DNA of 64,000 bases from Sequoia sempervirens (GCA_007258455.2 VDFB02344295.1:186001-250000), one strand, 5' to 3'. Positions 46,401-59,419 are shown, counted from the stretch's first letter. The notes: generated by a model from the letters alone, not told the origin. Made by a program: numbers and translations.

Positions 46401-48486
46401 TAGAAGAGACATGAGCACCACGTAGCAGGAGAAAGGATAATGTAAGTGTTCGATGTTGTGAATAAAGCCTTAAAAGAGGATACCATGGAGGCCGATGGAA
46501 GGTGCTATTTAGGTTGTGCCGCCATAGCCAAACAAGTGTAGGAACGAACAAACACAGAATATTAGGGTAAACAAAGATGGGGCAAGTGAGATCAGCGGTG
46601 GAGGAGCAAGATCTAAATGCAGCAAGATCTCGTTCGTTGCTCGCTGGCCTGTGGTTTCAACATGCTCACGGGTTAAAACCCGCGGGATTGGCAAGAACAG
46701 AACACGTGGCATATGGGGTCCCTGGTCAAAGCTCTATTGAATGGGTAAAATATTAGAGGCCCGATGAAGTGTTAAAATATGAATCCTTTGTTGATGTTGA
46801 AGTTAAAATGCTTGTGTGATGAGGAAGCTTGGGTGGGCCCCGTGCATTTTCTAAAATGCCTAAGTGAAATTTATTAAAGTCCAATACTTCGATTCTTAAA
46901 AAGGACCTACATTTGTCTTATGAAAGCTAAACATTTAAAGTGTGAAATATGTGGAGATTTTAATTGCAGAGCATTCTTAATATGTAAAAGTGGAGTGTGG
47001 GTAAGTTAAATGTTTTGCCATGATTTATTTTCTCAAATGAATGGCTGGAGCAAACGTTTAAAAGGGGGCTTGCGTGAATCAAATGTGTGGAGGTTTTAAA
47101 CGCAGAGCATTCTTAATATGTAAAAGTGGAGTGTGGGTAAGTTTTAAAATACTCCAGTGAAATGAAAATATGGGGATGGAGACTTTATGCAACTGGGTAA
47201 TATTTAAAAAAAAAAAAAAAAAGTATTACTAAGAGCTCCTCTATAAATTTAAATACTTTATTGTGCTGGGAAATAGATGCAACCACAACAAAGGAACAAA
47301 AAATGATTTTTTCATGGGCAAGCAAGGATGAAGATATTTTCCAATAGCAGAGTGATGGAGTGAGTTTCATCACATGGGCATTTTTTCAGTTGCTTGGCAA
47401 TTTGAGACAAAGGCAGAATTTGGAGGCAAAATTTGTTGATACAAAGGGAAGAGAGAAGAGAGATGCTTTACAATTGTGTTGATCAACGAGAGAGAATGTT
47501 CCAGATGGCATCTGCAGATCATTCTTTTGGGGCTTTCTATTTTCCTATATCTTCTCTTCTTTTCTCATTGTAAGGGTTCTAATTGGGGGTTCCATATTCA
47601 GAAAGCTTTGCAAGGCAGGGAGAAGCTCTCGGTAGATTGTAAAGCTCGGATGAAATATGATCGAGTCACTAATTTGAAAGTGTTTATGTTTTGAATTATG
47701 CTTCTATGTTAATTTTAGTTGATAATTGTTTCCATAGCTGAACTGTAATACTCTTTTGGATTCAATAATAAAGTTTTCTGAGTCTTTTCATGCACATTTT
47801 CTGCATTTGAGTTATATTTGTTGTCGCCTTCTATTATGAGAATGATGTAATTGATTTAATCAAGCACACGTTGCATTTATTATTGTCTTTTGTTCAAGGG
47901 ATAGTGTAATTGCTTCAACAAATGTGATAGGAGTATTGTGTTTCAGGTGGATTTATAAGAAGGATTATTAGATAAACCTTCAGTGGTCTAGTTGTCATAA
48001 TGTGATAACATTTGCAAAGACCTTCAAAGCATGTTCAACATTGTAGGATGAAGGGCTAGTTATATGACTCCATAACCCATTTTTTGGCACTGGTCCATTA
48101 TTATGCTTCTGTTGTTTTTAGTTTGATCCCAATTCTTAAAATCAAAATCATTTCTATTTTGTGTTGTGAGTACTTGTATCTGCCATGTTCTCAATGCTGG
48201 TTGATGAAATTCATTCAATATCTTCCCAATAGTGAGTGATATTTTATGTTTCTCAGCATAATTTTGTGAGAACATTATTTGTTAAGCAATATCCTATTAA
48301 TTGTGTGATTGAATCTTTAGATGTTGCCAAAGGGTCACCCCCTAGGTCCTCCAGACCCTGAAGTGTAGGGGAAATGTGGTTTAATTCCATTTCCTGTCAG
48401 TTGGCCATATCCCCCATTGAATCTGATCATTAGAAAGTGGCTAGTCTATAGGATTCACTGGTCTGGTTCGATTTGGAGCACCAACA
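43496..48486 (+). repeat. LTR1 of element C
   Basis: Homologous to 52105-54239 plus 60086-62901. The right end CCAACA at 48486 is fixed by the primer site; the left end lies somewhere in the first 120 bp after the ORF stop and is not resolved. Promoter-like TATA (CTATAAATTT) at 47241-47250 and AATAAA at 47767-47772 suggest a U3 of about 3.8 kb, an R of about 0.5 kb and a U5 of about 0.7 kb. LTR1 differs from LTR2 by a 24-bp tandem duplication at 44922-44970 and a second copy of a ~65-bp block near 46950-47140. Confidence 0.82.
47241..47250 (+). promoter_or_regulatory. TATA box candidate in LTR1 of element C
   Basis: CTATAAATTT follows GAGCTCCT; the equivalent in LTR2 near 61653 reads CTATAAAGTT. 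Transcription would start about 30 bp downstream, and the AATAAA at 47767 would lie at the end of R. Confidence 0.5.
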
Positions 48487-48489
48487 AAA

Positions 48490-48507
48490 TGGCGACTCTG
48501 CTGGGGA
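48490..48507 (+). other. Primer binding site of element C (Ogre/Tat type)
   Basis: TGGCGACTCTGCTGGGGA, three bases after the LTR end. This wording is characteristic of Ogre/Tat-lineage gypsy elements, where it pairs with a tRNA-Arg; the tRNA identity is from memory. Confidence 0.8.
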
Positions 48508-49158
48508 GAATTTGAAAAAATTCTCATTGAAGAATCTAGAAACAAAGTCATATAATTTGCATTGAGTCATATTATTTTCCATTCTGAATTTGGTTCAAAT
48601 ATTGTTCTTGAACCTGGAGAAGATTTATTGTAGCAAATATCAAAGGATATGAGTGTGACTTCGTTGTTGGAGAAGACCCAAAATCGAGATTTACTCTTGA
48701 AAATTATTCCTCTGTGAAAGGAGGAGGCGACTCTGTCTTAAGAACCAGTTGAATTGTGTAGAAGATTTCCAGATTTGCAGAATTTGCAGTTAGGAAGAAA
48801 GATTAACAACTGCTACAAAGTTTCCAAGTATTCTCATAAATCTAAAGCAAGTATTATTTTGTTTGAAAGAAGTTTATGAGAATTTTTCAAGGCTTGAGAA
48901 CATAAATGGTTCCCTATTAGATGAATTTGCATTAAGAAAGGGAACAATAGTATTTATTTTCATACTTCAAATGTGTAACATGTAATATTTGTAATAGTTG
49001 AGAAGTATGTTTATTTTTGAATTATGCCTCTGAGAAAGCTTTAAGGCATAAAGATTCAATCAAATGTTTTAGAATCATGGTTGAATTACTAAATGATGTA
49101 ATTGACAACCATGTTTGAAGTTGATAATGATTGAATTTGTATACAAGAAGGTTTCCCT
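48508..49158 (+). other. 5' leader of element C
   Basis: 650 bp without ORF between the primer site and the ATG at 49159. Purine-rich stretches (AGAAGATT, GGAGGCGACTC) and a second partial primer-site-like word GGCGACTCTG near 48726 are visible. Confidence 0.6.
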
Positions 49159-52101
49159 GTGAAATGGCAAGTAAAAGTATGCAGGGAAAACAATCTTCAC
49201 CAAGCCCTCAAAGGGATTTTGTTTGAAAGGTATATGTCATTGGTTTTCAGTGGTATTAAAGGTTTCCCGAACCTGATCCCTAAAAATGTTAGGAAATATT
49301 TTCCCAAATTCACAGGAAAAAGTTTAGAATCAACCTCTAAACATCTGCAAACCTTCATGGATGTGATGGGGGATTATGAAGTGAATCATGAGGATGTTGT
49401 TATGAAGTTTTTTGTTCAATCCTTGAAGGATGATGCCAGGGATTGGTTCACATATTTACCGTCATGTTCTATAGCTTCATGGAGTCAGTTTATGACAGCC
49501 TTTGTTGAGCAATTTGGTGAAAGGGTAAATCTGAGTGTGGTAAGGAAAAACTTCATGGAAATCCATATAAGTGAAGATGAGCTAGTTCCTACATTCAATC
49601 TTCGGTTTGCAAAAGAAATAAGAGATATCCCTGAATACATAAGACCGAATGATGCAGAATGTTTGGTTGTGTATTTAGGAGAATTTGACAGTAAGATGGG
49701 TTTCTTATTGAGAGATAAAGAGCTTGCAACATTACTTCAAGCATATCAAATTGCCATGGATATTAAGAACAATTTGAAATACTCTATGATGAAAGGGTAT
49801 CTAGCTGCAAGTGTTGGTTATCCCAACAAACCTCATGCAAATAGAATTCAAGAATCGGATAATGGAAATGCTTGTCAAGATGACAATGCTTCTTCTGTTA
49901 TGACTGCTTCATCATCACAGTATGAAGACCATAGTGAGCTCCAAGTTGAATGTCAGCAAAATTTGAGCAATGTTGATCAACAATCTTTGGTGCAAGAATT
50001 GTATGAAATGAAGAGACAAGAGGGAGAATCACTGTGTAAGTTGTTTTTGATATTTTTGGATGCTTTGATAGAAGTCCGCAAAGATTTCAGACCTGAGGAT
50101 TTTGTGTGCATTGACTTGTTTTGTGAGATTTATGAACCTAGGTTGAGTACTTTGCTAGAGGAATTGAAGCCCCACAGTTTTGACCAAGTACCTAGTTGGA
50201 TAAAGATTGTAGAATCAGCCAAGTGTGGTTATGCACAAAATGTGAATTCTCAAAATGTAAGCAACAACTGTCCTCTTGAGGAAAATGAAGTTCCATGTTG
50301 TATGGATGAAGATGAACATTATAATCAGCTTACAATCAGCACATGTGCAGATCCACATAACAACAATGAAGAAAGTGATACATGGGATGATAACAAAGTG
50401 AATATGTATGAGTGCTTCTCTTGTGATATCTCAAATGATGGAAAAGTAAATGAGATACAAGGTGTCATTGCCTCTCATGTTGTGATCAACGATTACCATG
50501 CATGTGTTGCTAATATGTCATTACAAAATAGTGATTATGATCCTGAAAGTGCAACCTCAAGCATTCATTTCGAATATTTTAAACATGGTTTGTGTACTGA
50601 TGATTTTTCTTGTGATGAAAATCATGATGAGGTTGATGGGTCTGATTGCTCCTCTGAAGATTGTGATTGCTTTTCTAAGGGTGATGTAGAAGCATATTCC
50701 TCATTTGAAGAATGCAATGATATAGATGTTCATAATGCCACTTGTCCACAAGTTAAGGAACAAATTGCATGTGGCGAATACATGGAATGTAATGCGGGTT
50801 CACTATCAATGAACCATGTTCATTGTGCAAGTGATGCAAAATTTGAAGATAAAGAAATGTGTGCTCAGTATGTTGATTCAAAACATAATGTTGAATATGA
50901 ACATGTTGATGAATATGCTCATGCCCCTGTTGCTCATGATTGTTCATATGAAGCAGAGATGGAGATTTTTGTGATACATGAAGAAGATGATGATGTACCT
51001 AGTGATGAAATTGGAGTTTCAATTTGGGCTGATCAAGTGGCACATTGTGAGAAATATAAGGATCTTGAGTCAACACTATTACCCATTAATGGTATTGAAG
51101 AGCTTGTTGCTTCATATGACAGTAAAGTTTTAGACTGTGTTGACACTGCAAAAATTCTTGGTCCATATGCAGAGCAGCCAAGCAATGAGAATAATGGCGA
51201 ATCTTATGTTGATGAGTGTGAAGTTGAGTACAATTGCTTCTTGTTTGATGCCCCTTATCTTTATAGTGTGAACACTGACATGTTTCAATCCCATGTAAAA
51301 AGCATTTATGTGAAAGAAAATGAAGATTCCAGTCCTATTGCTAATTAGGAGTTCTCAACTAGTATCGAGTCTTTCACTTCTGAGTCAGCACACATATCAA
51401 CTAATATTGCACATGAGGTTACTAATGCACATGGTTGTCTTCCTGCTGTCCCTATTGATGTCGATTTGCTTGAGCCCACACTTGAAGTATTTGGCTTTGA
51501 GTTGAATGATGATGTAAAGAATGAATCAAAACATGTTGTTGAACCTAAGATGAATGTATTTACTCATTCCTTGTGTGTTAATGATGCATATGATCCCTAT
51601 TTCTATGTTACTAAGGTGTGTTTTGATGTACCTGAACTGAGATGTCAAAAGATGTGCCTATGTTGTAGTGATTAGGACAAGGATGCTCCTAAATATGCAT
51701 ATTTTTTCTTTGAAATATTTGAAGATGATTTGCATGAAACACAACAAGTTGTTTATGAGAGCTTTTAGTTTGATGTGCAAACTGATTTTGATGTCAAAGT
51801 TTGTGACGTCGAAGATCAAATGGACTATGAATGCTTCTATTTCTCAATTCAAACGAGTGAGAATTCACTAGAACATGACAATGAGCTGCCCAAGATAAAA
51901 TGTCACAATGATTATGATTTTCAATTAATATTTGATTGCATGTTGCAGATTGACAGAGTTGTAGGTGACATTAGAAAGCACAGTCATATAATGGGACATG
52001 TTAGTGACCGAGCTAGTTTGTGGGTGGTCTATGATAATGTTCTTAGATTTGGCCTATGGTAGACATCACATAACTGAGTGTTTGACAGGGGTAAACATTG
52101 A
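49159..52101 (+). pseudogene. Element C gag-like ORF with acidic Cys/His-rich tail
   Basis: One frame of about 980 codons from ATG 49159 to the TGA at 52099-52101, interrupted by TAG at 51346, 51673, 51766 and 52060 and TGA at 52075. The first 729 codons are uninterrupted. Residues ~45-210 are a Retrotrans_gag capsid-like domain (FFVQSLKDDARDWFTYLP, SWSQFMTAFVEQFGE, FNLRFAKEI). A second helical block lies at ~270-350 (ELYEMKRQEGESLCKLFLIF). The remaining 600 residues are acidic, low in Lys/Arg and rich in Asp, Glu, Cys and His, without a regular zinc motif (for example DGSDCSSEDCDCFSKGDVEA). Nothing resembles a protease or polymerase. It probably makes particles or binds RNA for element C; the tail's role is unknown. 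Confidence 0.82.
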
Positions 52102-52104
52102 CTT

Positions 52105-54239
52105 TACCTTTTTCATTTGGTGGCCTGGATGTCACCAGATGAAGTTGAAAAAGAGGAACGAATAAAGGAGCAATTTCAGAACACCTGATGGACTCAGAAT
52201 TTGATCTACTCCCTAGAGATCTAGAATCTTTCTATGCCCATAGGGGGCATACATCCCCAGTCGGAGCCACTGTTGGAACCCTCAAATTTCCCAAATTTGA
52301 GATGCCTATTTCAAAATTTTGCCTATGCACTTTCAGAAGTGCACCTGATGAATATGCCTGAATGACCTACTTTGGAGGGTCATAATTTGATGCCTATTGA
52401 TTTACATGCAAATCAATTTAAAAAAATCACTCATGTGTCCTATGTGAGTGTGCATATCAATTTTCAGCTTCCTATGATGAGTTTTGTCAGGGTTTCGAAA
52501 AGTGAAGTTGGAGGGTTTTGGCACTTTTCTGTAGTTTGCAAACCTTCAGTTTTGCAAAGTAGCCTCCCGTTTGAGCTTACATTTTGCAACCGGTTGATCG
52601 TCATGCCAAAATGATTCTTTCTCTCAGTTCTCCATGAAAATATGAGCTCACATGTCAATTTTTAGAGTCTCACAAGTTGATTTGCTATTTTTAGCAAGTC
52701 AAAACCAAATGCAATTTCTTTAGTTTTGCACTTGCATCTTCAGAAACCTTTCTGAGAGGTCAACTTTGACCATCAATATATTTTTCTCAATGATTTTTTG
52801 AGCCAAGCCCTTATGCACACATGACCAGTGTACCAAAATGAACCATTGTGTCCAGTGGTAGCTCGCTAGGAGTTGATTTGGTATTTTTCCAACGAGGTGA
52901 TTTCATGAGTATTAATTGGTTCTAAACAGCTGATTGTTGCAGAAAGTTCAACTGAGCAACTTTGACAATGAATATCTTTCACCTCGTGACTCCTTTTCCA
53001 AGCCGTCTTATGCATTGCATTCTCAGAACCAATGGCTACATGCCTGCAAGTTTTCATGTCTCCAGGAGGTCATTTGCTTAGTTTTCAATGGCGATACTTA
53101 GCCAATTTTTAACATTTCTCAAAAGTGCCAGAAAACAAACTTTAATCACGACCCAGTTCATGTTTTCACTTCTGATGCATTCAGAGGTTGTGTCTGATCA
53201 ATTCAGGAGTAAAGTTGTTTGGAAACGATTTTGTTTTTGGTCGGGCCCAGATGGGGACCCGACCTACTTGAAACAAGTTATGAAAGTACAATTGATATAG
53301 TGCCTCAAAGGAATGGTGAATTGCTTGTTCAATGTTTTCCAAAGGTAGAAAATGCAAGTAAATTGTGGAGGTACACATGATTCGTATAATTTGTCGAACT
53401 AATGGACTTCAGTAATCTCAACGTCATGGAGCATAAATGCACAAAGAGATGGTGTTCCATTTGAAGTCACCATGGAGTGAAGTCACAACACTACTTAATC
53501 TTGCTTAGTTGTTGAACAACTGCTTGATACTAAAAAACAAGTCTCTTACACAGGTTAACATTGTCCAAGTTTTTCGAGAGCATAATTGCACGTCTCAAAA
53601 TGGTTTGATTTGGATATATGTTTGAGTGCATGCAATCTGCAAAATACCTCCCAATGCAAGAATAAATCCTTAGTGATTTCTCCCAAGTATAAGTTATCTT
53701 CGGGATATGCACATCCATTAATGCATCAAAGATTCAAGAGTTCAGTTAGGAAGTTTGGTGCAGCGAAGGAGACTAAGGTAAAGGTCCATCAAAAGGAAAC
53801 ATATGTATTAAATAGATTTGTTGAAAAAGCATTAAGAGCTTTAAGGAAAATGCAAGCAACATTTCAGGGGCATGATAAATGTGTACCCCTAGGTGAATGG
53901 AGGCAACGTATTGAGCAAGGGCATCCATTATAGCATAAAGAACATAGAAAGCAAAATGAGGAAGTAACGCAACCCTTGATATTTCAATACAAAAGAAAAC
54001 ATTGAATAGCAGTTACATGGCCACTCCACGGTGCTTGTTGTAGGAAAGAGTCAAGGGTTGTATTTGTGGTGAGAATTATTCAAGGAAGTGTTGAGGAGAT
54101 TCTATTTAAATATGATCCCATGAAATTCCATGCTGGCAGCAAGCATTAGAAGATGAAAATGTTGAAATGTCATTAAAGCATAGTCTGGTTTCCAATGCAA
54201 AACATCGATAGATGGAGGAAAAGGCTGCACCTAGCTGAG
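52105..54239 (+). repeat. LTR2 of element C, part before element D
   Basis: Aligns to 43496-45660 of LTR1 with scattered differences. Ends in CTGAG (54235-54239), the target duplication of element D. The left edge is unresolved as for LTR1. Confidence 0.82.
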
Positions 54240-54893
54240 TGTTGATGATAACATGCAGCGTCAGAAGTAACTTCCAACGATCCTATTATTATGAATAAAT
54301 TAAATGATAGCTCTAAAGCTATTTAATTTATTATGAGTTAAGGGGCACGATTTCTAAAGTCACTTCGATTTGTTAAAGAAGATAATTATTAAATGAAGTG
54401 ACACGTATTTTGTGTCAAAGCCGACCTCTCTCTCTTGGCGCGACTTACATTGAATGGATGCGTCTATTTGAAAGGAGACATATCTTTATTATTAGCCGAC
54501 TTGCTTAAATAAGGTGGTGACCTTTCAATATGTATAAATATGAGTTCACCTTCTCATTATGGACATCAAGTTAGAAGAAAATTTTATCATATTCGATTCA
54601 AGTCTAAAGTGCGAATTCATCAAGGAAGTTATGTATTGTTTGAAAGCCTGAGTTATTCTTCAGTGAACTGTGTTCTCTTATTGCTGTGTGCATCATCTCT
54701 TGGTGCTTGTAATTGGGCATGTATCTTGCCCTCTTGTAAAGAAGATCATTCTAGAGATAATTCAATATATAAGTGATATATTGTTGCCGGGTTTTTCTCC
54801 GTCAAGAGGAGGGTTTTCCCAGGGTATCTGCTGTGTTATCTTGTCTGATTTGAATTAATCTTTGTGAATTCAATCTGATCATTAAAATTTACA
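54240..54893 (+). repeat. 5' LTR of element D
   Basis: TATA box TATAAATA at 54533-54540. A perfect-stem hairpin is at 54294-54332 (AATAAATTAAAT ... ATTTAATTTATT). The U5 has GGGTTTTTCTCC and GGGTTTTCCCAGGG near 54790-54830. Ends ATTTACA before the primer site. Confidence 0.93.
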
Positions 54894-54911
54894 TGGTATC
54901 AGATCGGGTTT
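54894..54911 (+). other. Primer binding site of element D
   Basis: TGGTATCAGATCGGGTTT follows the LTR directly; TGGTATCAGA is the initiator tRNA-Met site. Confidence 0.88.
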
Positions 54912-54961
54912 GAGAGGATCGTGATTAGATTATTGCTAATCAACATACCCTACTTGTTTGT

Positions 54962-55858
54962 TTGTCTACATTAGTCAAGATGGTGAACGGTTGGAAGATT
55001 GAGGATAGACTCAAGGGAGCATCTAACTTCACATCATGGAGATTTAGGATCATGCTTACCTTGCGTGAAAATGACTTGGGTGAGTTCGTGGAGTCTAGTG
55101 TTCCTGAACCTGAGGAGGAAGAAGAGAAGTTGCAGTGGCTGAAGAAAGATATTAAAGCAATGAAGATATTGGTTGATTCAGTCAAGGATCATATTGTTCC
55201 TATCATCTCTAAGATGAAGACAACGAGAGATATGTTCAAAACCTTGGAAGAGATGTACGAAATCAACAATACCAGCCGAGCACTTGCACTGAAGCATCAA
55301 TTGCATCATGTGAAGATGGCGAAAGGTGAATCAGTGATTGCATACTTTATGAGGATTTCAGATTTGAGAGATCAACTCTCAACAATAGGGCATATGGTTG
55401 ATGACAAAGACTTGACCATGCTCGCTCTCAATGGTCTACCTTTGTCTTGGGAATCTTACATTCAGGGAATCAGTGCAAGATCAAAATTTCCTAAGTTTGA
55501 TCGCCTAAGATCTGATTGCATTCAATAAGAATCAAGGTTGGTGGCAAGAGGCGTTGGTCAAAGTTCAAAGAATGAAGACATTCATGTTCTCGCCTCCCAT
55601 GCGTCAAGGAAGAAAGGAAAAGATGGAAGAAAAGGATTCTTCAAGAGAAATCGAGACAAGGGAAATGATGATACACCTCCCTTCAAGAAGAAGAGATACA
55701 TGCCCAAGATTCAATGCTTTAGATGTGATAAGTTTGGGCACTTCGCTAAGCATTTCCCAACTAGACCTAAGCAACAAGTCACCGTTGTGGATGTTGATGA
55801 TGCCTCTCCGCAAAAGGATTCAAGTGAATATTTTTTTCTATTCGGCATTATCAAGTAG
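54962..55858 (+). pseudogene. Element D gag
   Basis: Starts MSTLVKMVNGWKIEDRLKGA, a UBN2-type copia gag (NNTSRALALKHQLHHVKMAK, LNGLPLSWESYI). One TAA at about 55526, then the frame continues to a zinc knuckle near 55714-55755 whose last Cys is Phe (CFRCDKFGHFAKHF). A one-base slip in a T-run near 55832 throws the frame off; the downstream protease is in the next frame. Confidence 0.9.
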
Positions 55859-56935
55859 TGTACCTACCGACATCAACACTTGGATAATCGACAGTGGTGC
55901 TTCACGACACATCACCGGTTTTAAGGAGCACTTATCAAGTTTGGTGGAGAAGGAGTCTTCTAAACAATTCATCATTGGAGATGATGCTAGCTACTCTGTG
56001 AAAGGAATTGGGACCTCTACACTTCATTTGGATTTTAGGATCTCACTTTAGTTGAGTAATGTTCTTTATGTTCCTGGGATCAAGCGCAATCTTATTTCAA
56101 TTTCAGCCCTAGAAGATAAAGGATATCAAGTTGCCTTCTCCAAAGGAAAAGTTCTAGTATGGATGGAGAACTCTAGCTTCAAGGATGCTCGACTAATTGG
56201 AGTTAGACATGAAAACCTTTACAAGGTTTGCACACGTTCTCTACAAGCTTTGGTTCATGACTCTTCAAGTCTATGCGATCTTTGGCATCGGGGATTGGCT
56301 CACCTACACTTTCGAGCCTTACCTATCATGGAGAAGATGGTGTCAGGCCTTCCTAAATTCAATTAGGAGCACGAAGGTACTTGCAAGGGTTGCGCTTTGG
56401 GTAAGAATATAAAATCCCCTTTTCATAGTAGAGAAAATAGATCTAAGTGTATTTTAGACCTTATTCATTTTGATTTATGTGGTCCTATGTCTGTTCCGTC
56501 TTTGAGTGGATTCTTGTATTATGTTCTTTTTATTGATGACCACTCTAGGAAGACTTGGATTTATTTTTTGAAAACTAAAGAGTCTGAGGAAGTGTTAGAT
56601 AGGTTTAAGGAATTTAAAGCCTTGGTAGAAAATATTTCTGGTAAAAGAATTAAGGTCCTTAGATCTGACAATGGTGGAGAATACACCTCTGACAGTTTTT
56701 GGAATTTTTGTATTGATGCAGGGATTAAGAGGGAGTTCTGTGTTCCTTATAATCCTCAACAGAATGGTGTTGCAGAAAGAAAGAACAAGACAATCGTGGA
56801 AGCAGCGAAGGCCATGATTCATGATCGATATTTGCAAACCTTCTTATGGGAAGAAGCTTCCAGAACGGCTGTATATGTACAAAACATAAGTCCTCATAAG
56901 GTCTTGGAGAATATGACTCTGGAAGAAGCCTGAAG
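55840..56935 (+). pseudogene. Element D protease and integrase
   Basis: Protease WIIDSGASRHITG near 55881. GAG-pre-integrase LWHRGLAHLHFRALPIMEKM and CKGCALGK near 56280-56400, with a TAA-to-TAG type stop each at 56051 and 56366. Integrase core: LFIDDHSRKTW near 56530, RSDNGGEYTS near 56660 and QQNGVAERKNKT near 56757 keep the D, D, E triad. A deletion after MTLEEA near 56933 shifts the frame before KKPEVSHLRIFGCP. Confidence 0.9.
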
Positions 56936-59003
56936 TCAGTCATTTAAGGATCTTTGGATGTCCTGTCTATGTTGATGTTCCAAAGGAAAAGAGAACTAAG
57001 TTGGAGCCTTCTGGCAAGAAGGGAATATTTGTGGCCTACAATGAGACATCAAAAGCCTACAGAATATACATTCCAGGACAAAAGTTGATCGAGATCAGTA
57101 GGGATGTCACATTCGAGGAAGATGTTGCATTCAGGAGATCCAGGGGCATTCATATGGAGATCGATAATGAAGAGTCTCCTCAGGATATGGAAGTTGACCA
57201 TACTCCTAAGATTCAGAGGGAGACTTTGGAACCAAAGGAAGATCTTGATCCTGTTGAACCCTTGGAACCTACTAATGGGCCCATCGACATTGAAATTGGG
57301 AGAAAGAGACCTCTATGGGCCAGGTGCACTATGCAAGAGGCTAAAAGTTTTGCAGCTCCTAGAGGCACATTCAAAGAAAGTAAAAGGCCACATAAGTTCT
57401 CTAGTTATGTTGCCTTAATGAGTCAGATTATAGAATTCGAGCCTACTTGTGTTGAGGAAGCATCCAATCATCAGGTTTGGAAAGATGCTATGGCAGAGGA
57501 GTATCAATCAATTCTTAAGAATGATGTTTGGGACATTGTTCCTAGACCCGAGGGAAAGTCTGTGGTATCTTCTAAATGTCTCTTCAAGATCAAGCATGCT
57601 GTAGATGGGAGCATTGAAAAGTACAAAGCAAGATTCGTGGCTCGTGGGTTTTCTCAGAAAGAGGGAGTTGATTATGAAGAAACATTTGCTCCTATTGCTC
57701 GCTATACTTCTGTCAGAACCATCATTGCTATTGCTGCATCTAGAGGATGGAAGATTCACCAGATGGACGTGAAGACAACTTTTCTCAATGGAGTGATTGA
57801 GGAAGAGGTTTATATAGAGCAACCTGATGGATTTGAGGTTCATGGGAAGGAGTCACATGTTTGCAAGTTGAAGAAGGCCTTGTATGGTCTTAAGCAGGCT
57901 CCTCGCGCTTGGTACGAAAGGATTGATCGTTACCTGTCGAGTTTGGGTTTCTTGAAGAATGATGTTGATTCAAATCTCTACTTCAAGGTAATCAATGGTG
58001 AAGCATTAATTCTGGTTTTATATGTTGATGATTTGATCCTTACTAGAGAAGATCACCCGATTCTTGAGTGTAAGAAGGAGTTGACCTCTGAATTTGAGAT
58101 GAAGGACCTTGGGTTCATGCATTACTTCCTTGGCCTAGAAGTCTGGTAGAAACCAGATGAGATGATTCTAAGTCAAGGGAAGTACACCATTGATATACTT
58201 AAGAGATTTGGCATGATGGATTGCAAATCCATGTTCACACCTATGGAGACCAACTGACATAAGTTGAAGGAGGTTGCAGCTAATTCAGACTTAGTGGATC
58301 CTACCTTGTACAGACAACTAATTGGATCTTTGATGTATCTAGTTAACACTAGACCTGACATTTGTTATGCAATGAGTGCACTTAGCCAATTTATGTGTGA
58401 TCTGAGACAGATACATCTTGTTGCAGCTAAACATATCCTAAGATACTTGTGTGGCACAGTTGGATATGGGTTGAGGTATTCTTCAGATGTAGACTTGGAG
58501 TTACATGGTTTTACTGATTCTGATTGGGTAGGTTGTGTCACAGATCGAAAGAGCACCTCTGGTTGTTGCTTCAGTGTGGGTTCCGCTATGATTTCCTGGT
58601 GCAGCAGGAAGCAGTCATCTGTAGCATTGAGTACATCAGAGGCAGAGTATATTGAAGCTTGTATGGCAACTCGGGAAGTAGTATGGCTTTGTAAGCTCCT
58701 TGTAGGATTGTTTGGACAATCAATGAAGCCTACTATCATTCATTGTGATAATCATAGTTTTGTGAAGCTTTTTGTCAATCTTTTGTTCCATGACAGAACC
58801 AAGTATGTTGAGATAAAGTACCACTACATTAGGGATATGGTACTGCGGAAGGCTGTATAGTTGAGGTACATCAGCACTGATGAGCAGACGACAAATATTC
58901 TCACCAAGTCTCTCTCCAGGATAAAGTTTGTGTAGTTTCGAGATAAGCTTGGTATGGTGGAGAATCTAGCCTTGACTGAGAAAGAGACTCAGTATCAGTG
59001 AGC
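56936..59003 (+). pseudogene. Element D reverse transcriptase and RNase H
   Basis: Integrase C-terminal part (KLEPSGKKGIFVAY) then RT: VVSSKCLFKIKHAVDGS (usual W replaced by C), FAPIARYTSVRTII, MDVKTTFLNGVIEEEVYIEQ, ALYGLKQAPRAWYERI and the intact catalytic LYVDDLIL at about 58018-58041. Stops follow at 58149 (TAG) and 58256 (TGA). RNase H: YLVNTRPDICYAMSALSQFM, HGFTDSDWVGC, LSTSEAEYIEACMATREV, and ends LRYISTDEQTTNILTKSLSR. The RT frame itself is open for 382 codons, so the RT could in principle still fold. Confidence 0.92.
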
Positions 59004-59419
59004 CTATTTAATGAGTTCTTCTCTGTGAGAGAAGTTCGAGGTGAAATCCCTTGTTAATGCATTTTCGTCTGAGATGGAGGAATTTGAGGTGCAAGCCCTT
59101 GTTAATGCATTTCTCTTTGAGATTTGAGGTGAAAGCCCTTGTTTTCCACCCTCTAAGCTGAGTCATGGTGGATGTCATGTGTGTGACTCCATGACACATC
59201 TTGTACTTGTGAATGTCATGTTGAGGTGACAACATCACGCAAGTGATGAACACTTGTACATACCATAGTATGGTTGTAGCCATTATGGTTGATATTGTGT
59301 TGAGGCGATATCTAATATCATGTTGAGGTGATATTCTTCTTTTCACATTTGGTTGTAGCCAATGTGATGGACATCATGTTGAGATGATATGTCCTATGCA
59401 ACTGGAATTCTACTCCCTA
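59004..59419 (+). repeat. Repeat-rich 3' untranslated region of element D
   Basis: Three copies of GAGGTG(A/C)AA(A/G)(T/C)CCCTTGTT at about 59038, 59087 and 59123, each with AATGCATTT or similar. Then four copies of a GTTGAG(G/A)(T/C)GA word followed by AACA or TATC, at about 59220, 59299, 59322 and 59377, two with the phrase GGTTGTAGCCA nearby. Nothing coding. Confidence 0.7.

Noticed and set aside
50498..50947. Alternative-frame ORFs within the element C gag
   Set aside because: Low-complexity Met/Ile/His-rich shadows of the long main frame.
49159..51348. 729-codon ORF as a host gene
   Set aside because: It sits between a retroelement primer site and the LTR, begins with a gag domain, and its 3' part is repeated at 43140-43492 next to the other LTR.
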